Shown one piece after another: positions 10,225 to 18,515 of a DNA stretch of 64,000 bases (the first letter of the stretch is position 1; each line of letters begins with the position of its first letter). The notes beneath the pieces are model-generated. The model saw only the letters and a list, made by a program, of their open reading frames with translations, was not told where the DNA came from and did not search any database. The stretch is from Bradyrhizobium quebecense (GTDB taxonomy: Bacteria; Pseudomonadota; Alphaproteobacteria; Rhizobiales; Xanthobacteraceae), in NCBI RefSeq assembly GCF_013373795.3, contig NZ_CP088022.1, forward strand, positions 3,038,001 to 3,102,000, read 5' to 3'. A program made the translations under genes and the position numbers.

Positions 10225-10941
10225 TCAGCCGGCGACGACCGTGCCGTGTCCGGTACCGCGCAGAATCGCACCGATCGAACCGGGCTCCGCGATCGAGAAC
10301 ACGATGATAGGCAGCGACGTCTCGCGGGCAAGTGCGAAAGCGGTCGCGTCCATGACCTTGTAGCCGCCCTCGATCGCCTGCGAATGGGTCAGGCGGTCGA
10401 AGCGCTTGGCTTTGGGGTCCTTCTTCGGGTCGGCGCTGTAGACGCCGTCGACATTGGTGGCTTTCAGCACCGCCTCCGCACCGATCTCGGCCGCGCGCAG
10501 CACGGCGGTGGTATCGGTGGTGAAGAACGGGTTGCCGGTTCCGCCGCCGAGCAGGACGATGCGTCCCTCGGCGAGATATTTGTGCGTCGCACTACGGGTG
10601 AACAGCTCGGAAATCTCCGGCATCACGAATGCCGACAAGGTCCGCGCCGGTGTCCCCTTGCGCTCGATCGCCGCCTCGAGCGCGAGGCAGTTCATCATGG
10701 TGGCAAGCATGCCCATGGTGTCACCGGTCGGCCGGGACACGCCGCGCGAGGACACCTCGACGCCGCGGACGATGTTGCCGCCGCCGATCACGACCGCGAC
10801 CTCGACACCGAGCTTGCGGGCCGCGATCAGGTCGTCGGCGACGCGGTCGACCGTCGGTTGATCGATACCGAACCCGTGGGAGCCGGCCAGATATTCGCCG
10901 GACAGCTTGATCACCACGCGACGATAGATCGGCTCAGCCAT
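10225..10941 (-). CDS. pyrH: PyrH, UMP kinase
   Basis: Phosphorylates UMP to UDP in the cytoplasm; allosterically controlled in the bacterial hexameric family. 238 residues, amino-acid-kinase fold: [12 protein letters not shown] phosphate loop, [24 protein letters not shown] and [17 protein letters not shown]. It lies 69 bp downstream of tsf and 73 bp upstream of frr. Confidence 0.97.
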   Translation of the reverse strand: MAEPIYRRVVIKLSGEYLAGSHGFGIDQPTVDRVADDLIAARKLGVEVAVVIGGGNIVRGVEVSSRGVSRPTGDTMGMLATMMNCLALEAAIERKGTPARTLSAFVMPEISELFTRSATHKYLAEGRIVLLGGGTGNPFFTTDTTAVLRAAEIGAEAVLKATNVDGVYSADPKKDPKAKRFDRLTHSQAIEGGYKVMDATAFALARETSLPIIVFSIAEPGSIGAILRGTGHGTVVAG

Positions 10942-11010
10942 GATGCGATCGCTTTCTCATCCCGCGCAGGCAGGCCTCCGGCGCGGACGCCGGACGCCAG
11001 GTGTCAGCGG

Positions 11011-11934
11011 TTACTTCTTGCCGCTGGCGGCCGCGACTTCGGCGGCGAAGTCGCTTTCCTGCTTCTCGATTCCCTCACCGAGAGCATAGTTCACAAAGCC
11101 AGCGATTTTGATCGGCCCGCCGACCTTACCCTCAGCTTCCTTCACCGCCTGGGCAACGGACTTGCCGCTGTCGTGGATAAAGGCCTGATCGAGCAGGCAG
11201 ACTTCCTTGTAGTAGGTCTTCAGGCCGGAATCGACGATCTTCTCGATGACGTTCTCCGGCTTGCCCTGCTGGCGGTACTTGTCGGCCAGCACGTCCTTCT
11301 CGCGCTTGACGGTCTCAGGATCGAGCCCGGCCGGATCGAGCGCCAGCGGCTTTGCCGCCGCGACGTGCATGGCGAGCTGGCGGCCGAGCACTGCGAGTTC
11401 GTCGGTCTTGCCCGTGGATTCCAGCGCCACGATCACGCCGATCTTGCCGGCGCCTTCGACGACGGCGTTGTGGACGTAGCTCGACACCACGCCTTTGCTC
11501 ACTTCGAGCGAAGCGGCGCGGCGCAGCGTCATATTCTCGCCGATCGTCGCGATGGCGTCGGAGATCGCGGTCTCGACGGTGACGTCGCCGACCTTGGCCG
11601 CCTTGATCGTCTCGACATCGGCACCGTTATGCAGCGCGACCTGGGCGATCATCTTGACCAGGCCCTGGAACTGCTCGTTACGCGCAACGAAGTCGGTCTC
11701 GGAATTGACCTCGACCAGCACGCCCTTGGTGCCGGAGGTCAGCGCGCCGATCAGGCCCTCGGCGGCCACGCGGCCGGCCTTCTTGGCGGCCTTTGACAGG
11801 CCCTTCTTGCGCAGCCAATCCTGCGCGGCCTGCATGTCGCCGCCGTTCTCGGTCAGCGCCGCTTTGCAATCCATCATGCCCGCGCCGGTCGATTCGCGGA
11901 GATCCTTGACCATCGCTGCTGTGATCGTTGCCAT
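11011..11934 (-). CDS. tsf: EF-Ts, elongation factor Ts
   Basis: Guanine nucleotide exchange factor for EF-Tu. 307 residues. An N-terminal UBA-like domain ([23 protein letters not shown]) is followed by the TDFVARN motif near residue 80 that contacts EF-Tu, then the coiled-coil and dimerisation region. It is separated from rpsB by a 127-bp gap containing a perfect 10-bp hairpin. Confidence 0.97.
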   Translation of the reverse strand: MATITAAMVKDLRESTGAGMMDCKAALTENGGDMQAAQDWLRKKGLSKAAKKAGRVAAEGLIGALTSGTKGVLVEVNSETDFVARNEQFQGLVKMIAQVALHNGADVETIKAAKVGDVTVETAISDAIATIGENMTLRRAASLEVSKGVVSSYVHNAVVEGAGKIGVIVALESTGKTDELAVLGRQLAMHVAAAKPLALDPAGLDPETVKREKDVLADKYRQQGKPENVIEKIVDSGLKTYYKEVCLLDQAFIHDSGKSVAQAVKEAEGKVGGPIKIAGFVNYALGEGIEKQESDFAAEVAAASGKK

Positions 11935-12026
11935 CGTTCAATGTCCTTCTTGCCTGTACAGAAACCGCGGCGCCCGATGGCACCGCTGTCAGCGACAGGG
12001 AAATCGTTGTTCGTGGAATAGGAGCG

Positions 12027-12049
12027 GTGGCCGGGCGAGGCCCGGCCAC
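12027..12049 (-). other. Strong GC hairpin between rpsB and tsf
   Basis: GTGGCCGGGC-GAG-GCCCGGCCAC is a perfect 10-bp stem with a three-base loop just after the rpsB stop. There is no T-tract on either strand. An intercistronic attenuator is known between rpsB and tsf in enterobacteria; whether this stem attenuates or protects the upstream mRNA is inference. Confidence 0.6.
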
Positions 12050-12061
12050 GCCGCGTAACTT

Positions 12062-13054
12062 TTATTCCGCTTCGGCGAGCGTCTTGGCCTGGGCAACCCA
12101 GGCGTCGGCACGGCTCGGCAGACCGACTTCTTCGCCGATCTTGTGCGCGGTGTCGTGGTCGAGCTCGGCGAGCTGCCAGTAGTGGAAGATGCCGAGGTCG
12201 TTGAGCTTCTTCTCGATCGTACCGGACACGCCGGTGAGCTTCTTGAGGTTGTCGGCGGTGCCGCGCGGACCAGCGAGGCCCTGGAAGCCGGACGGCGCAG
12301 CCGCCGGGAGGTCTTCCTGCACGGGCGCAGCCGACGCACCGATATCGATTCCGGAATCGCCCTGCGCACGCGAGATGCCGTCGATGGCGGCGCGCGCCAC
12401 GAGATCGCAATACAGCGAGATCGCGCGGCCGGCGTCGTCATTGCCCGGCACCACATAGGTGATGCCCTTGGGGTCCGAATTGGTGTCGACGATCGCAGCG
12501 ACCGGGATGTTGAGCCGCTGGGCTTCCTGGATCGCGATGTCTTCCTTGTTGGTGTCGATCACGAAGATCATGTCGGGAAGACCGCCCATGTCCTTGATGC
12601 CGCCGAGCGAACGGTCGAGCTTGTCGCGCTCGCGCTGCAGCGTCAGCCGCTCCTTCTTGGTGTAGGAGCTGGCTTCGCCCGACGACAGCACGTCGTCGAG
12701 ATGGCGCAGACGCTTGATCGAGGCCGAGATCGTCTTCCAGTTGGTCAGCGTGCCGCCGAGCCAGCGCGAGTTGACGAAATACTGGGCCGAGCGCTTGGCC
12801 GCATCGGCAACGCCGTCCTGGGCCGAGCGCTTGGTGCCGACGAACAGGATGCGGCCGCCCTTGGCGACGGTATCGCTGACCGCCTGCAGGGCACGATGCA
12901 GCATCGGCACAGTTTGCGCGAGGTCGATGATGTGGATGTTGTTGCGGGCGCCGAAGATGTAATCCTGCATCTTCGGGTTCCAGCGGTGAGACTGATGGCC
13001 AAAGTGAACGCCAGCTTCCAAGAGCTGACGCATGTTGAATTCGGGCAGCGACAT
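12062..13054 (-). CDS. rpsB: Ribosomal protein S2 with C-terminal helix-hairpin-helix extension
   Basis: 30S subunit protein S2. 330 residues from ATG 13054 ([10 protein letters not shown]); the frame is open to 13297, but that region is the promoter and leader. The S2 core (about residues 1-225: [38 protein letters not shown]) is followed by an Ala/Pro linker and an extension with [19 protein letters not shown], a helix-hairpin-helix-like sequence. E. coli S2 is about 240 residues; longer S2 proteins of this sort occur in Alphaproteobacteria. Confidence 0.97.
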   Translation of the reverse strand: MSLPEFNMRQLLEAGVHFGHQSHRWNPKMQDYIFGARNNIHIIDLAQTVPMLHRALQAVSDTVAKGGRILFVGTKRSAQDGVADAAKRSAQYFVNSRWLGGTLTNWKTISASIKRLRHLDDVLSSGEASSYTKKERLTLQRERDKLDRSLGGIKDMGGLPDMIFVIDTNKEDIAIQEAQRLNIPVAAIVDTNSDPKGITYVVPGNDDAGRAISLYCDLVARAAIDGISRAQGDSGIDIGASAAPVQEDLPAAAPSGFQGLAGPRGTADNLKKLTGVSGTIEKKLNDLGIFHYWQLAELDHDTAHKIGEEVGLPSRADAWVAQAKTLAEAE

Positions 13055-13166
13055 AGATCTAATTCTCCGGTTGGTTCCTCCGGAAACGTGTGAGCAAACG
13101 AGCCTGAATGGCCCGGTTGCCACCGGACGGCCTTTGAGAGCCATGTTTCCGTGTGAGATGGCGCGG

Positions 13167-13195
13167 TATATAGCGCGATTTGCGCCAGAAGCAAG
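13167..13195 (-). promoter_or_regulatory. Probable sigma-70 promoter of rpsB-tsf
   Basis: On the minus strand, CTTGCT (13190-13195) and TATATA (13167-13172) are separated by exactly 17 bp. This predicts a start near 13160 and a leader of about 105 nt before rpsB. It resembles strong alphaproteobacterial housekeeping promoters. The rest of the 13055-13315 gap shows nothing else recognisable. Confidence 0.7.
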
Positions 13196-13315
13196 GAAAT
13201 ACGGCTGGTTACACCGGCCGGACGGGCCCTTTGAGCCCCGAAACTGATCCGTTTTGGCCCGAAATAGCCCGGTACAGCCGGCCAAGGCCCCCGCCAAGAT
13301 CCCGCTAGGCGATCC

Positions 13316-13843
13316 CTATTGCGCCAATTGCAGGTCCGCCAGCGTCGTGCGCGCGATCGTCTCGTCCAGCGCTACGAAATCGGCCGGCCCGGGATTGGCG
13401 GCGTTCGCGGTCGCAGCCGACGCGACGAAGCCACCGACCAGACCTCCCACCATCGACACGCCGGTGACGGAGTCGTGGCGCTCGCTGGATCTCAACAGAA
13501 AGAAATAGGTGCGGCCCGGCTCGGTTGCGAAGTTGAAGGCGGTGTCGCCGGGAAACATCACTTCGCTCGCCACCAGTTGATGCCGGCCGGCGGGGCGATC
13601 GGCGAACGTATAGGTCCCGAATGAAATCTTGCCGATCGGCTCGCCATCAAGCTTCAGGTCGCAGGCGCAAAACGCCATGCTCAGACCCTTGCGTTTTTCC
13701 TGGAGCACGACGACGCGGGAATGTCCCGGCTTCGGTGGACGGAACTTCTGCGAGATCGCCGCATAGTCGGTGCCGATACCATCGCTCACGCAGCCCGACA
13801 CTATCAACACACCGGCCAGCAAGGGCGCGTAACGTCCAAACAT
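13316..13843 (-). CDS. DUF2846-type lipoprotein
   Basis: About 175 residues from ATG 13843. The N-terminus MFGRYAPLLAGVLIVSGC is a lipoprotein signal with lipobox VSGC. The body (residues 35-130) has the DUF2846 pattern: a small beta-sandwich with GKISFGTYTFADRPAGRHQLVA and GRTYFFLLRS. A Gly/Ala-rich hydrophobic stretch follows near residue 130. Upstream ATGs at 13888 and 13876 are possible but would bury the lipobox. It lies between dnaE and rpsB as a single gene. Function unknown; likely envelope-located. Confidence 0.75.
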   Translation of the reverse strand: MFGRYAPLLAGVLIVSGCVSDGIGTDYAAISQKFRPPKPGHSRVVVLQEKRKGLSMAFCACDLKLDGEPIGKISFGTYTFADRPAGRHQLVASEVMFPGDTAFNFATEPGRTYFFLLRSSERHDSVTGVSMVGGLVGGFVASAATANAANPGPADFVALDETIARTTLADLQLAQ

Positions 13844-13953
13844 CCCGCCCCCGAAATTCCCAGCAGGCGCGACCATAGAAAGAGGCACGGTGTGGTTGCA
13901 ATAGTGCTTAAGCCGAAGCCATTGGCTTTCCGCGGCGTCGCCGGGATCGTCGT

Positions 13954-16900
13954 CTACAGCGTCTGCACGTCGACCACGCCCGCGACCGCCTTGATTGCGC
14001 CGGCGATCTGCGGCGAGACCTTGTAGCGGCCGGGCAGCTTCATCTCCACCTCGGTTTCAAGATCCAGCATCATCACCAGCGAGACGTCACCGTCGGCGGC
14101 ACCCGCCTGCGGCGCGGCTGCCGGCGCAGGCTTGACCGCCGGCGTCGGCCTTGCAGCGCCACCCGGCGCGGGCGCGGCCTCCGGCATGTTGAGCCGGCGC
14201 GCGATCGACTCCAGCGGCTTGGTGTCGCGCACGAAAATCCGCAGGCCCTTTTGCGTCTTGGCCGCGGCGTGATCCAGCGGCTCGGCGTGCAGCACCCGCG
14301 CCCGCACGTCCTCGCCCTGCAGCTCGGCGCCGAGCTGCAACAGCACGGCCGCCCCGGGCTCGAGCACATCGCGGTACTGCGCGAGGCCCTCGGAGAACAA
14401 GACTGCCTCGAAATGGCCGGTCGGATCCGACAGGCCCATGATGCCCATCTTGTTGCCGGTTTTGGTGCGCCGCTCCATGCGAGACACCACGGTTGCCGCG
14501 ACCTTGCCCGCCGTCGCGCCAGTCTTCACCGCGCGCGAGAATTCCGCCCAGGACTGCACGCGCAGCCGCTTCAGCGCGGTCGCGTAGTCGTCGAGCGGAT
14601 GACCCGACAGGAAGAAGCCGATCGCATCATATTCGCGCCGCAGCCGGTCCGCGGGCAGCCATGGCTCGACCAGCGGCAGCATGATGCTGGGCGCATCCGG
14701 CGCGCTGCCGAACATGTCGTTCTGGCCCGAGGTCGCCGCCTCGTGGCTGCGCTGACACGCCGCGAGGATCGCATCGGCACCGGCGAAGACGCGGGCCCGG
14801 TTCGGGTCCAGCGTGTCGAACGCGCCGGCCGCCGCAAGGCTTTCGATGATCCGCTTGTTGACGGCGCGCGGGCTCACCCTTGCGGCGAAATCGGCGAGCG
14901 AGGTAAAGGCGCCCTTCCTGTTGCGCTCCTCGATGATCTGCTCCACCGCCTGGATGCCGACGCCCTTCAGCGCGGCGAGCGCGTAGTAGATCGTGTTGCC
15001 GCTGACCTCGAAGGTCGGGCCGGAGCGATTGATGTTGGGCGCCTCGACCTTGATGCCGAGCCGCTGCGCCTCGGAGCGGAATTCGGAAAGCTTGTCGGTG
15101 TTGTTGAGTTCGAGCGTCATCGACGCCGCCAGGAACTCGACCGGGTAATGCGCCTTCATATAGGCGGTGTGGTACGACACCAGCGCATAGGCCGCCGCGT
15201 GACTCTTGTTGAAGCCGTAGTCGGCGAACTTGGCGAGCAGCTCGAAGATCGTCTCCGCCTGCCCCTTCCCAACGCCGTTCTTCATCGCGCCAGCGACGAA
15301 GATGTCGCGCTGCTTGTCCATCTCGGCGCGGATCTTCTTGCCCATCGCGCGGCGCAGCAGGTCGGCCTGGCCGAGCGAATAGCCCGCCATCTGCTGCGCG
15401 ATCTGCATCACCTGTTCCTGATAGATGATGACGCCGAAGGTCTCCTTCAGGATCGGCTCCAGGATCGGATGCAGATATTCCGACTCCTCATCGCCGTGCT
15501 TGCGCGCGCAATAGGTCGGGATGTTCGCCATCGGGCCCGGGCGATACAGCGCGACCAGTGCGATGATGTCCTCGAAGCGGTCCGGCCGCATGTCGATCAG
15601 CGCGCGCCGCATGCCCTGGCTTTCCACCTGGAACACGCCGACGACATCGCCCCGGGCCAGCATCTGGTAACTCGGCGCATCGTCGATCGGCAGCGTCGCG
15701 AGGTCGACATGAACGTCGCGCTGCTTGAGCAGCTTGACCGCGACATCGAGCACCGTCAGCGTCTTGAGGCCGAGGAAGTCGAACTTCACGAGGCCCGCCG
15801 GCTCGACCCATTTCATGTTGAACTGGGTGACCGGCATGTCGGATTTCGGATCGCGGTACATCGGCACCAGCTCGCTCAGCGGCCGGTCGCCGATCACGAT
15901 ACCTGCGGCGTGGGTCGAGGCGTGGCGGGTCAGGCCCTCGAGGCGCTGCGCGATGTCGAACGCACGCGCCACCACCGGATCCTCGTCGCGGAACGCCTGC
16001 AGCTTGGGCTCGCCTTCGATCGCCTGCGCCAGCGTCACGGGCGCCGCGGGATTCTGCGGCACCAGCTTGGTCAGCTTGTCGACCTGCCCGTACGGCATCT
16101 GCAGCACGCGCCCGACGTCGCGCAGCACGCCGCGCGCCTGCAGCGTACCAAAGGTGATGATCTGCGCCACCTGGTCGCGGCCGTAGCGCTCCTGAACGTA
16201 CTGGATCACCTCGCCGCGGCGGTCCTGGCAGAAGTCGATGTCGAAGTCCGGCATCGAGACGCGTTCGGGATTGAGAAAGCGCTCGAACAGCAAGGCGAAC
16301 CGCATCGGATCGAGGTCGGTGATGGTGAGCACCCAGGCGACCAGCGAGCCCGCGCCGGAGCCGCGGCCCGGTCCGACCGGAATGCCCTGCGCCTTCGCCC
16401 ATTTGATGAAGTCCGAGACGATCAGGAAGTAGCCCGCATATTTCATGCGGGTGATGACGTCGAGCTCGAAAGCCAGTCGCTTGCTGTAGTCCTCTTCAGT
16501 CATGCCCGGCGAGAGACCGTGCACCCGCAGGCGGTTGGCGAGCCCCTCCTCGGCCTGGCGCTTCAACTCGGCGGCTTCGTCGGCGGCCGCATCGGAGCTA
16601 GCCGCGGCGCCGACCGTGAAGAACGGCAGGATCGGCTTGCGGGTCTTCGGCCGGAACGAGCAGCGCTCGGCGATCTCCACCGTCGAGGCCAGCGCCTCCG
16701 GAATATCGGCGAACAGCACCGCCATTTCCGCACGGGTCTTGAAGCGGTGATCGGGGGTCAATTGCTCGCGGTTGGTCTCGGCGATCAAATGGCCGCCGGC
16801 GATGCACAGCAGCGCATCATGCGATTCGTAGTCGTCGCTGCTGGCGAAATACGGCTCGTTGGTCGCAACCAGCGGCAGGCCCTTGCCGTAGGCGAGATCG

Positions 16901-17484
16901 ATCAGACCGCCCTCGGTACGGCGCTCCTTGTCGATGCCGTGGCGTTGCAATTCGATGTAGAGACGATCGCCGAACAGGCTCGCCAGGCGTTCGCAGCGGG
17001 TCGCAGCCAGCGCCGCCTGCTCGGCACGCAGCGCCAGCGCGATCGGCCCGTCGGGACCTCCGGTCAGCGCGATCAGATCCTCCGCGTCGTCGGTGAGCCA
17101 GTCGAGCTTGATGTGCGGGGTCTGGTTGACCGGTGTCTCCAGGAACGCCCGCGAGTTCAGCCGCATCAGGCTGCGGTAGCCGCGCTCGCGGGCCGCCAGC
17201 AGCACGATTCGCGTCGGCCCCGTCGTCGCCAGGATGCTCCGCGTATTGGGGTCGACATCGCCGAAATCCACCGCCAGTTCGCAACCGACGATTGGCTGGA
17301 TGCCGTAGCCGGCCATCTTGTCGGAGAATTCCAGCGCCCCGAACATGTTGTCGGTGTCGGTGAGCGCCAGCGCCGGCTGACGGTCGGCCTTGGCGAGCTC
17401 GCCGAGCTTGGCGATCTTGATCGAGCCCTTCAGCAGCGAATAGGCGGAATGAACGTGAAGATGAACGAATCCGGCATTCGGCAT
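13954..17484 (-). CDS. dnaE: DnaE, DNA polymerase III alpha subunit
   Basis: Replicative polymerase catalytic subunit (DnaE1 type). 1176 residues. N-terminal PHP domain (VHLHVHSAYSLLKG), then the polymerase core with GPGRGSGAGSLVAW and PDFDIDFCQDRR, the latter carrying the catalytic aspartates. Helix-hairpin-helix and OB-fold regions follow, then a proline/alanine-rich linker (about residues 1105-1135). In conserved alphaproteobacterial order it follows proS-lolC-lolD; here lolD and dnaE are separated by the 32-residue gene, the IS1-type element and the porin/DUF3551 genes. The PHP motif HLHVHSAYS looks intact, so metal-dependent proofreading activity is possible but not demonstrable from sequence. 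Confidence 0.98.
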   Translation of the reverse strand: MPNAGFVHLHVHSAYSLLKGSIKIAKLGELAKADRQPALALTDTDNMFGALEFSDKMAGYGIQPIVGCELAVDFGDVDPNTRSILATTGPTRIVLLAARERGYRSLMRLNSRAFLETPVNQTPHIKLDWLTDDAEDLIALTGGPDGPIALALRAEQAALAATRCERLASLFGDRLYIELQRHGIDKERRTEGGLIDLAYGKGLPLVATNEPYFASSDDYESHDALLCIAGGHLIAETNREQLTPDHRFKTRAEMAVLFADIPEALASTVEIAERCSFRPKTRKPILPFFTVGAAASSDAAADEAAELKRQAEEGLANRLRVHGLSPGMTEEDYSKRLAFELDVITRMKYAGYFLIVSDFIKWAKAQGIPVGPGRGSGAGSLVAWVLTITDLDPMRFALLFERFLNPERVSMPDFDIDFCQDRRGEVIQYVQERYGRDQVAQIITFGTLQARGVLRDVGRVLQMPYGQVDKLTKLVPQNPAAPVTLAQAIEGEPKLQAFRDEDPVVARAFDIAQRLEGLTRHASTHAAGIVIGDRPLSELVPMYRDPKSDMPVTQFNMKWVEPAGLVKFDFLGLKTLTVLDVAVKLLKQRDVHVDLATLPIDDAPSYQMLARGDVVGVFQVESQGMRRALIDMRPDRFEDIIALVALYRPGPMANIPTYCARKHGDEESEYLHPILEPILKETFGVIIYQEQVMQIAQQMAGYSLGQADLLRRAMGKKIRAEMDKQRDIFVAGAMKNGVGKGQAETIFELLAKFADYGFNKSHAAAYALVSYHTAYMKAHYPVEFLAASMTLELNNTDKLSEFRSEAQRLGIKVEAPNINRSGPTFEVSGNTIYYALAALKGVGIQAVEQIIEERNRKGAFTSLADFAARVSPRAVNKRIIESLAAAGAFDTLDPNRARVFAGADAILAACQRSHEAATSGQNDMFGSAPDAPSIMLPLVEPWLPADRLRREYDAIGFFLSGHPLDDYATALKRLRVQSWAEFSRAVKTGATAGKVAATVVSRMERRTKTGNKMGIMGLSDPTGHFEAVLFSEGLAQYRDVLEPGAAVLLQLGAELQGEDVRARVLHAEPLDHAAAKTQKGLRIFVRDTKPLESIARRLNMPEAAPAPGGAARPTPAVKPAPAAAPQAGAADGDVSLVMMLDLETEVEMKLPGRYKVSPQIAGAIKAVAGVVDVQTL

Positions 17485-17672
17485 GGCTGCTCGAGGGTCT
17501 CTTGAAGGCAGGGATGGCGCGAGTGCCCAAGCCGGAACTCGAAAGCATCAGACCCGACTCGCATCCCATCGTGGGGCCTCAGCCCTGCCAAGTCCACGCC
17601 GAACGCGGCGTGGCGGCAGGTCGCCCTGCTTTTCCCCAGACGCAACCTATGCCCTGTCCCTGCGGGCACATT

Positions 17673-17771
17673 TCAGAACTGGGTGATCAGTTGGGCCCAA
17701 ACCGCGATCATCCCGACGAACAGCGTGATCGATGCCAGCGCTGCAGCTTCCTGCACAAAAATCTTCAACAT
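17673..17771 (-). CDS. SOS-boxed 32-residue membrane peptide
   Basis: A 32-codon frame beginning MLKIFVQEAAALASI, with a single hydrophobic helix (LASITLFVGMIAVWAQLI), ending QF-stop. The Shine-Dalgarno AGGGAGAG lies 6-7 bases before the ATG. Two perfect SOS-type boxes lie 19-51 bp upstream of the start, and a TTGACT -35-like element overlaps them. It is too short for ordinary ORF calling. The size, single transmembrane span and SOS control recall Caulobacter SidA, a 29-residue SOS-induced inner-membrane division inhibitor; equivalence is inference, and no sequence identity to SidA is claimed. The IS1-type element ends 67 bp upstream of the start codon. Confidence 0.75.
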   Translation of the reverse strand: MLKIFVQEAAALASITLFVGMIAVWAQLITQF

Positions 17772-17789
17772 GGCCGCTCTCCCTGACTG

Positions 17790-17822
17790 GAACGTATGCA
17801 GAACATTGTTCCTTTTTTGTTC
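17790..17822 (-). promoter_or_regulatory. Two LexA (SOS) boxes and promoter
   Basis: GAAC-N7-GAAC occurs on the plus strand at 17790-17804, and GTTC-N7-GTTC at 17808-17822 (GAAC-N7-GAAC on the minus strand). Both match the alphaproteobacterial LexA consensus exactly. On the minus strand TTGACT (rc of 17827-17832) is a plausible -35 just upstream. The boxes control the 32-residue peptide gene. Confidence 0.8.
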
Positions 17823-17829
17823 TGGGAGT

Positions 17830-17837
17830 CAAGCGAG
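17830..17837. repeat. Target-site duplication, left copy (CAAGCGAG)
   Basis: Identical to 21388-21395 on the other side of the element. Removing one copy and the element joins GGGAGTCAAGCGAG to CCCGGGAATGCC. Confidence 0.9.
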
Positions 17838-17866
17838 GGTAGTGGGTCAGTTTGGAAACTGACCCC
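17838..17866. repeat. Left inverted repeat plus adjoining hairpin of the IS1-type element
   Basis: The terminal repeat 17838-17854 is followed at once by AAACTGACCC (17857-17866), complementary to GGGTCAGTTT (17845-17854) with two bases between. The left tip can therefore fold into a hairpin. The right end lacks this second arm. Confidence 0.85.
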
Positions 17867-17905
17867 GAAAGAAATCGCTTTGGTTAATTGAGGAGACGGG
17901 AGCGC

Positions 17906-18157
17906 CTAAACTGCGAACCAAGGCGACTTGACGCCCAAACGGCGATCCAAGTACCCGACCATAGATGGCGACAGGAATTCGTTTTGGCTCAAACCAACAA
18001 CGACGACAGACTTTCCGCAGGCGGAAAGTCTCGTAAGGGTATGGACCTTGCCCTTGTTGTCAGTGCTATACCCGCTCTGCGCAGTCCCCTGATGGGTGTC
18101 CCTTAGCCAAGTCATATAGGCTGCAAGGGTTGGGTGACCGCCAAACGGGTATGCCAT
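17906..18157 (-). CDS. Cargo protein, possible partner of HicB-like gene
   Basis: 83 residues, MAYPFGGHPTLAAYMTWLRD and onward, with GKSVVVVGLSQNEFLSPSMVGYLD near the C-terminus. I recall similar short proteins from Bradyrhizobium but no named domain. The GKSVVVVG...P...VGYLDRRLGV arrangement loosely recalls the end of HicA mRNA interferases (a GK-x-V strand, then the final helix), without the diagnostic catalytic histidine in a clear position. It starts 6 bp after the HicB-like gene on the same strand, so they form one transcription unit. Calling it a toxin is speculative. Confidence 0.55.
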   Translation of the reverse strand: MAYPFGGHPTLAAYMTWLRDTHQGTAQSGYSTDNKGKVHTLTRLSACGKSVVVVGLSQNEFLSPSMVGYLDRRLGVKSPWFAV

Positions 18158-18163
18158 TTCAAA

Positions 18164-18421
18164 TTACGCGCAGAGAGCCATTTCGTATTCGAAACCGTCG
18201 CTCTTGCCCGATTTGTTGAAATCAGACTTCCGGTCCCAAAGTTCGAAAAAATGGGCAGGCGCAGCCGGGAGGCGCTCTAGCGGGGATTCTGCCTCAAGCG
18301 CCACTTCAATCCGTGAGCGAAGCGTGTCCAAGTCGTTCGCCTGCGCGCACACGTCATGCTCAAGGCATTGAGCAACCCAGAAGTCGCCATCCTTGAAGGT
18401 AACTATACGCAGCGTGCTCAT
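18164..18421 (-). CDS. HicB-like protein (cargo)
   Basis: 85 residues from ATG 18421 (MSTLRIVTFKDGDFWVAQCL). The order of a short strand, DGDFWVAQCLEHDVCAQANDLDTLRSRIEVALEAE, then a variable tail is the partial RNase H-like fold of HicB antitoxins and UPF0150 proteins. There is no C-terminal HTH or RHH DNA-binding domain, so autoregulation may be absent. An in-frame ATG at 18463 is less likely because the strand motif begins at 18421. It probably pairs with the gene at 17906-18157. Confidence 0.6.
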   Translation of the reverse strand: MSTLRIVTFKDGDFWVAQCLEHDVCAQANDLDTLRSRIEVALEAESPLERLPAAPAHFFELWDRKSDFNKSGKSDGFEYEMALCA

Positions 18422-18515
18422 TTTGTAGCTCCCGATGAGCGCCATTAATTTCAGAGCGCTCATAACACGTCAACCGGCGTTAAGTTTCTATAAATAGACA
18501 GTAAACCTGACCCAA

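Noticed and set aside
14251..17505. 1084-residue plus-strand frame opposite dnaE
   Set aside because: Antisense of dnaE in a high-GC genome; no start context and no homology.
17647..17832. 61-residue minus-strand frame overlapping the SOS peptide
   Set aside because: Starts with TTG inside the LexA boxes with no ribosome site; the overlapping 32-residue frame has the ribosome site and a membrane helix.
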